Positions 58,289 through 64,000 of a stretch of 64,000 nt of DNA are shown piece by piece. The notes under the pieces are model-generated. The model searched no databases, was not told the DNA's origin, and saw nothing but the letters and a program-made list of their open reading frames with translations. This DNA is from Bradyrhizobium commune (GTDB taxonomy: Bacteria > Pseudomonadota > Alphaproteobacteria > Rhizobiales > Xanthobacteraceae). The stretch lies in NCBI RefSeq assembly GCF_015624505.1, contig NZ_CP061379.1:1-64000 (forward strand). The letters are read 5' to 3'. Positions within the stretch are counted from its first letter, which is position 1; every line of letters starts with the position of its first letter. Both the position numbers and the translations under genes were made by a program.

Positions 58289-60451
58289 ATGTTCAATAAG
58301 CATTCAGTCGAGATCGACTGGGGCGGACGCCCCCTCAAGCTCGAAACCGGCAAGATCGCACGCCAGGCCGACGGCGCCGTCGTCGCCACCTATGGCGAGA
58401 CCGTGGTGCTCGCCACCGTCGTCGCGGCGAAGACGCCGCGCGAAGGCGTCGACTTCCTGCCGCTGACCGTCGACTACCAGGAAAAGACCTATGCGGCTGG
58501 CCGCATTCCCGGCGGCTATTTCAAGCGCGAGGGCCGTCCGACCGAGAAGGAGACGCTGGTCTCCCGCCTGATCGACCGTCCGATCCGTCCGTTGTTCGTC
58601 GACGGCTGGCGCAACGAGACCCAGGTGATCGCCACCGTGCTGTCGCACGACATGGAGAACGATCCCGATATCGTGGCGCTGGTGGCCTCCTCGGCCGCGC
58701 TGACGCTGTCCGGCGCTCCGTTCAAGGGCCCGATTGGGGCTGCCCGCGTCGGCTTCGCCAATGACGAGTTCATCCTCAACCCGACGCTCGACGAGATGGT
58801 CGACACCCAGCTCGACCTCGTCGTCGCCGGCACCGCCGATGCCGTTCTGATGGTCGAATCGGAAGCCAAGGAGCTGAACGAAGACATCATGCTCGGTGCG
58901 GTGATGTTCGGTCATCGCCACTTCCAGCCGGTGATCAACGCGATCATCGAGCTCGCCGAGAAGGCCGCCAAGGAGCCGCGCGAAGTCACCGTCATCGACA
59001 ATGCCGCGCTCGAGAAGGAAATGCTCGGCATGGTCGAGCAGGAGCTGCGTGCCGCCTACGCCATTCCGGTCAAGCAGGATCGCTACGCCGCGGTCGGCAA
59101 GGTCAAGGAAAAGGTGATCGCCCATTACTTCCCCGAAGGGCAGGAGCCGAAATACGACAAGCTGCGCATCGGCGCCGTGTTCAAGGAGCTGGAAGCGAAG
59201 ATCGTTCGCTGGAACATCCTCGACACCGGCAAGCGCATCGACGGCCGTGACTCGAAGACCGTGCGCAACATCATCGCCGAAGTCGGCGTGCTGCCCCGCG
59301 CCCACGGCTCGGCCCTGTTCACCCGCGGCGAAACCCAGGCGATGGTCGTGACCACGCTCGGCACCGGCGAGGACGAGCAGTACATCGACGCGCTGTCGGG
59401 TACGTACAAGGAAACGTTCCTGCTGCACTACAACTTCCCTCCCTACTCGGTTGGTGAGACGGGCCGCCTCGGCGGCACCAAGCGCCGCGAGATCGGCCAC
59501 GGCAAGCTGGCCTGGCGCGCGATCCACCCGGTGCTGCCGCCGCATCACGAGTTCCCCTACACGATCCGCGTGGTCTCGGAGATCACCGAATCCAACGGCT
59601 CCTCGTCGATGGCTTCGGTCTGCGGCGCCTCGCTCGCGCTGATGGACGCCGGCGTGCCGTTGAAGCGGCCGACCGCGGGCATCGCGATGGGCCTGATCCT
59701 CGAAGACAAGCGCTTCGCGGTTCTCTCGGACATCCTCGGTGACGAGGATCATCTCGGCGACATGGACTTCAAGGTCGCCGGCACGGAATCGGGCATCACC
59801 TCGCTCCAGATGGACATCAAGATCGAGGGCATCACCGAGGAGATCATGAAGGTCGCGCTCGGCCAGGCCAAGGATGGACGCATCCACATCCTCGGCGAGA
59901 TGGCCAAGGCGCTCACCAACGCCCGCGCCGAGCTCGGCGAGTACGCGCCGCGCATCGAGACCTTCAAGATTCCGACCGACAAGATCCGCGAAGTGATCGG
60001 CACCGGCGGCAAGGTGATCCGCGAGATCGTCGAGAAGACCGGCGCCAAGGTCAACATCGAGGACGACGGCACCGTGAAGGTCGCCTCCTCCGACGGCGAG
60101 GCGATGAAGGCCGCGATCAAGTGGATCAAGTCGATCGCGTCTGAGCCGGAGGTCGGCCAGATCTATGACGGCACCGTCGTCAAGGTGATGGAGTTCGGCG
60201 CCTTCGTGAACTTCTTCGGCTCCAAGGACGGCCTCGTCCACATCAGCCAGCTCGCGTCGGCGCGCGTGCAGAAGACCTCCGACGTCGTCAAGGAAGGCGA
60301 CAAGGTCAAGGTCAAGCTGCTCGGCTTCGACGATCGCGGCAAGACCCGCCTGTCGATGAAGGTGGTCGACCAGACCACCGGCGAGGACCTCGAGGCCAAG
60401 GAAAAGGGTGGCGAGGGCGAGAAGGCCCCGCGCGAAGCGGCCGGCGAGTAA
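58289..60451 (+). CDS. pnp: Polyribonucleotide nucleotidyltransferase (PNPase)
   Basis: PNPase is a 3'-5' phosphorolytic exoribonuclease of the RNA degradosome. The 720-residue protein has two RNase PH domains ([24 protein letters not shown] in the first; [16 protein letters not shown] in the second, active region), then a KH domain ([25 protein letters not shown], about 570-595) and a C-terminal S1 domain ([22 protein letters not shown]). The length is normal. Confidence 0.97.
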   Translation: MFNKHSVEIDWGGRPLKLETGKIARQADGAVVATYGETVVLATVVAAKTPREGVDFLPLTVDYQEKTYAAGRIPGGYFKREGRPTEKETLVSRLIDRPIRPLFVDGWRNETQVIATVLSHDMENDPDIVALVASSAALTLSGAPFKGPIGAARVGFANDEFILNPTLDEMVDTQLDLVVAGTADAVLMVESEAKELNEDIMLGAVMFGHRHFQPVINAIIELAEKAAKEPREVTVIDNAALEKEMLGMVEQELRAAYAIPVKQDRYAAVGKVKEKVIAHYFPEGQEPKYDKLRIGAVFKELEAKIVRWNILDTGKRIDGRDSKTVRNIIAEVGVLPRAHGSALFTRGETQAMVVTTLGTGEDEQYIDALSGTYKETFLLHYNFPPYSVGETGRLGGTKRREIGHGKLAWRAIHPVLPPHHEFPYTIRVVSEITESNGSSSMASVCGASLALMDAGVPLKRPTAGIAMGLILEDKRFAVLSDILGDEDHLGDMDFKVAGTESGITSLQMDIKIEGITEEIMKVALGQAKDGRIHILGEMAKALTNARAELGEYAPRIETFKIPTDKIREVIGTGGKVIREIVEKTGAKVNIEDDGTVKVASSDGEAMKAAIKWIKSIASEPEVGQIYDGTVVKVMEFGAFVNFFGSKDGLVHISQLASARVQKTSDVVKEGDKVKVKLLGFDDRGKTRLSMKVVDQTTGEDLEAKEKGGEGEKAPREAAGE

Positions 60452-60478
60452 TCGCTCTCACGACATCAGAAACACGAA

Positions 60479-60503
60479 GGGCGGCCTCGCGGCCGCCCTT
60501 TTT
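60479..60503 (+). terminator. Intrinsic terminator after pnp
   Basis: GGGCGGCC (60479-60486), loop TCGC and GGCCGCCC (60491-60498) are followed by TTTTT. This is a textbook intrinsic terminator, 27 bases after the pnp stop. Confidence 0.95.
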
Positions 60504-60532
60504 GTTTGTGTCTTGCGCCGGGTGATCCGCGC

Positions 60533-60556
60533 CCCCTCTCCCGCAAGCGGGAGAGG
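60533..60556. repeat. CCCTCTCCC palindrome between pnp and katG
   Basis: CCCTCTCCCGC and GCGGGAGAGG form a compact hairpin in the convergent gap, another copy of the repeat family seen beside the DUF559 gene. Confidence 0.7.
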
Positions 60557-60565
60557 AGAAACAAC

Positions 60566-62794
<2,229 letters not shown>

Positions 62795-62838
62795 TCAGGG
62801 GAAGTTGACTTTAGTGATCGCTGCGATAGGATTTTCTG

Positions 62839-63765
62839 ATGATCAATCTGACGCTGCGCCAGCTGCGGTATTTCGACGCGTTGGCGCGCCATGGTCATTT
62901 CGGACGCGCGGCGGAAGCCTGTTCCATCTCGCAGCCGGCACTGTCGATGCAGATCAAGGAACTGGAGGAGGCGCTCGGCGGACTGCTGCTCGAGCGCAGC
63001 GCCCGACAAGTCGCGCTGACACGGTTTGGCGAGGAACTCGCGCAGCGCGTCCGCGACATCCTGCGCTCGGTCGATGAGCTCGGCGATTTCGCCCGCGCCT
63101 CGCAGGACCGCTTTGCGGGCCGCCTGCGGATCGGCATGATTCCGACGATCGCGCCCTATCTGCTGCCCAAGATCACCAAGAATCTCACGCGCATGCATCC
63201 GGAGCTCGACATCCGCGTGCGCGAGACCATGACGCCGCGGCTGATTCAGGAGCTCGTGGAAGGCCGGCTCGACACCGCCATCGTCGCGCTGCCTGTGTCA
63301 GAGCCCTCGCTCACCGAGGTCGCCCTGTTCGAGGAGAAATTTTTGCTGGTGCGGCCGGGCACGGATGCGGGAACGCCGGCGCCGTCACGCGAGATGATGC
63401 GGGAGATGCGGCTGCTGCTGCTCGAGGAGGGACACTGCTTCCGCGACCAGGCGCTCTCCTTCTGCAACATGCAATCGGCACCCCCGCGCGAGATGCTGGA
63501 CGCGAATTCGCTCTCGACGCTGGTCCAGATGGTCAGCGCCGGCATCGGCGTCACCTTGATTCCGGAGATGGCGGTGTCGGTGGAGACCCGATCGGCCTCG
63601 GTTTCGCTGTCGCGCTTCCGCGATCCGGAGCCGTCGCGCACCATCGGCATGGTCTGGCGCAAGACCAGCCCGCTGGCGCGGCAACTCCTGCAAATCTCCG
63701 AAGTGGTGTGCCTGTCGGCCGGCAAGGCGCGGCCGCGGCAGGCCGCGCGCAACCAGCGGGCCTGA
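62839..63765 (+). CDS. oxyR: Hydrogen-peroxide-inducible regulator OxyR
   Basis: A LysR-family regulator of 308 residues. The N-terminal winged helix includes AAEACSISQPALSMQIKELEEALGG. The C-terminal sensor has EEGHCFRDQALSFCNMQ with Cys200 and Cys209, equivalent to the redox pair Cys199/Cys208 of E. coli OxyR. AGGA lies seven bases before the ATG. The 113-bp gap to katG should contain the shared OxyR-binding region. Confidence 0.95.
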   Translation: MINLTLRQLRYFDALARHGHFGRAAEACSISQPALSMQIKELEEALGGLLLERSARQVALTRFGEELAQRVRDILRSVDELGDFARASQDRFAGRLRIGMIPTIAPYLLPKITKNLTRMHPELDIRVRETMTPRLIQELVEGRLDTAIVALPVSEPSLTEVALFEEKFLLVRPGTDAGTPAPSREMMREMRLLLLEEGHCFRDQALSFCNMQSAPPREMLDANSLSTLVQMVSAGIGVTLIPEMAVSVETRSASVSLSRFRDPEPSRTIGMVWRKTSPLARQLLQISEVVCLSAGKARPRQAARNQRA

Positions 63766-63772
63766 GCCCCCG

Positions 63773-64000
63773 ATGCCGCATCTGATCATCCGCCCCGCCG
63801 CGCCTCACGAATACGACGAGATCGCCCGCGTCTGGATGGAGAGCTGGGTCTCGACCGGGCTCGCCGAGGCAAGCCACTTCCTGCTGGCGAACCTGCGCGC
63901 GCGCCTGCGGCGCGAGATCGAAGACGGCGTAAGCCTGTTCGTCGCCGACGACAACGGCACGATCGCCGCCATGCTGGCGCTACATCTGCCAAAACTCTAT
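63773..64000 (+). CDS. GNAT family N-acetyltransferase, partial (cut by window end)
   Basis: The first 76 codons of an acetyltransferase. IIRPAAPHEYDEIARVWMESW is the typical GNAT first strand and helix, and SLFVADDNGTIAAMLALH the second and third strands. The acetyl-CoA-binding loop lies beyond the window. The ATG is seven bases after the oxyR stop, so it is probably co-transcribed with oxyR. The substrate is unknown. Confidence 0.8.
   Translation, partial: MPHLIIRPAAPHEYDEIARVWMESWVSTGLAEASHFLLANLRARLRREIEDGVSLFVADDNGTIAAMLALHLPKLY

Noticed and set aside
58304..60241. Open frame of 645 codons antisense to pnp
   Set aside because: It mirrors the codon bias of pnp and shows no domain pattern.

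Overview
This window looks like the chromosome start of a Bradyrhizobium-type alphaproteobacterium (Rhizobiales). It is G+C-rich, and DnaA, Fur, MurA and NusA read like bradyrhizobial versions. The gene order dnaA-dnaN-recF-gyrB, then nfuA-tsaB-rimI-fur, miaB-phoH-ybeY-hlyC/corC-lnt-xre, trmB, and rimP-nusA-ylxR-infB-rbfA-truB-rpsO-pnp is the usual Rhizobiales housekeeping backbone. The species call is inference from recognised proteins and order; no database search was possible. Position 1 is the dnaA start codon.

Layout. 1-12.7 kb: replication genes dnaA, dnaN, recF and gyrB, then murA. Two insertions break this block: a DUF559 endonuclease-like gene between inverted copies of a palindromic repeat, and three paralogous exported proteins between recF and gyrB. 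12.9-31.4 kb: metabolic and accessory genes, namely a coupled MATE / DUF2867 / DsbA-fold trio, a FUSC exporter, a PrpD-family protein, two beta-lactamase-fold hydrolases, a membrane-anchored AraC regulator, an acetyltransferase, pirin, purC, a SulP-STAS-cNMP fusion, a divergent AraC/NAD-reductase pair with a 13-bp tandem repeat between them, a succinate-semialdehyde dehydrogenase and a small GIY-YIG-like protein. 31.5-38.5 kb: PfkB-family kinase, murJ, trpS, nfu, tsaB, rimI, fur and a HAD hydrolase. 38.5-40.2 kb: a compact lower-G+C two-gene island of unknown function, the best candidate here for an undescribed system. 40.2-49.6 kb: RNA modification, ribosome maturation and envelope genes (miaB to trmB) plus a DUF2336 gene. 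49.7-60.5 kb: the transcription/translation operon rimP to pnp, preceded by a promoter and an early intrinsic terminator that together look like an attenuated leader. 60.5-64 kb: katG divergent from oxyR, then an acetyltransferase cut by the window edge.

Intergenic DNA carries at least six families of palindromic repeats typical of bradyrhizobial genomes. Several gene pairs are translationally coupled by ATGA or GTGA overlaps. I saw no rRNA, complete tRNA, CRISPR array, insertion sequence or prophage. Very long antisense open frames occur opposite infB, pnp, katG and dnaA; these are high-G+C artefacts.
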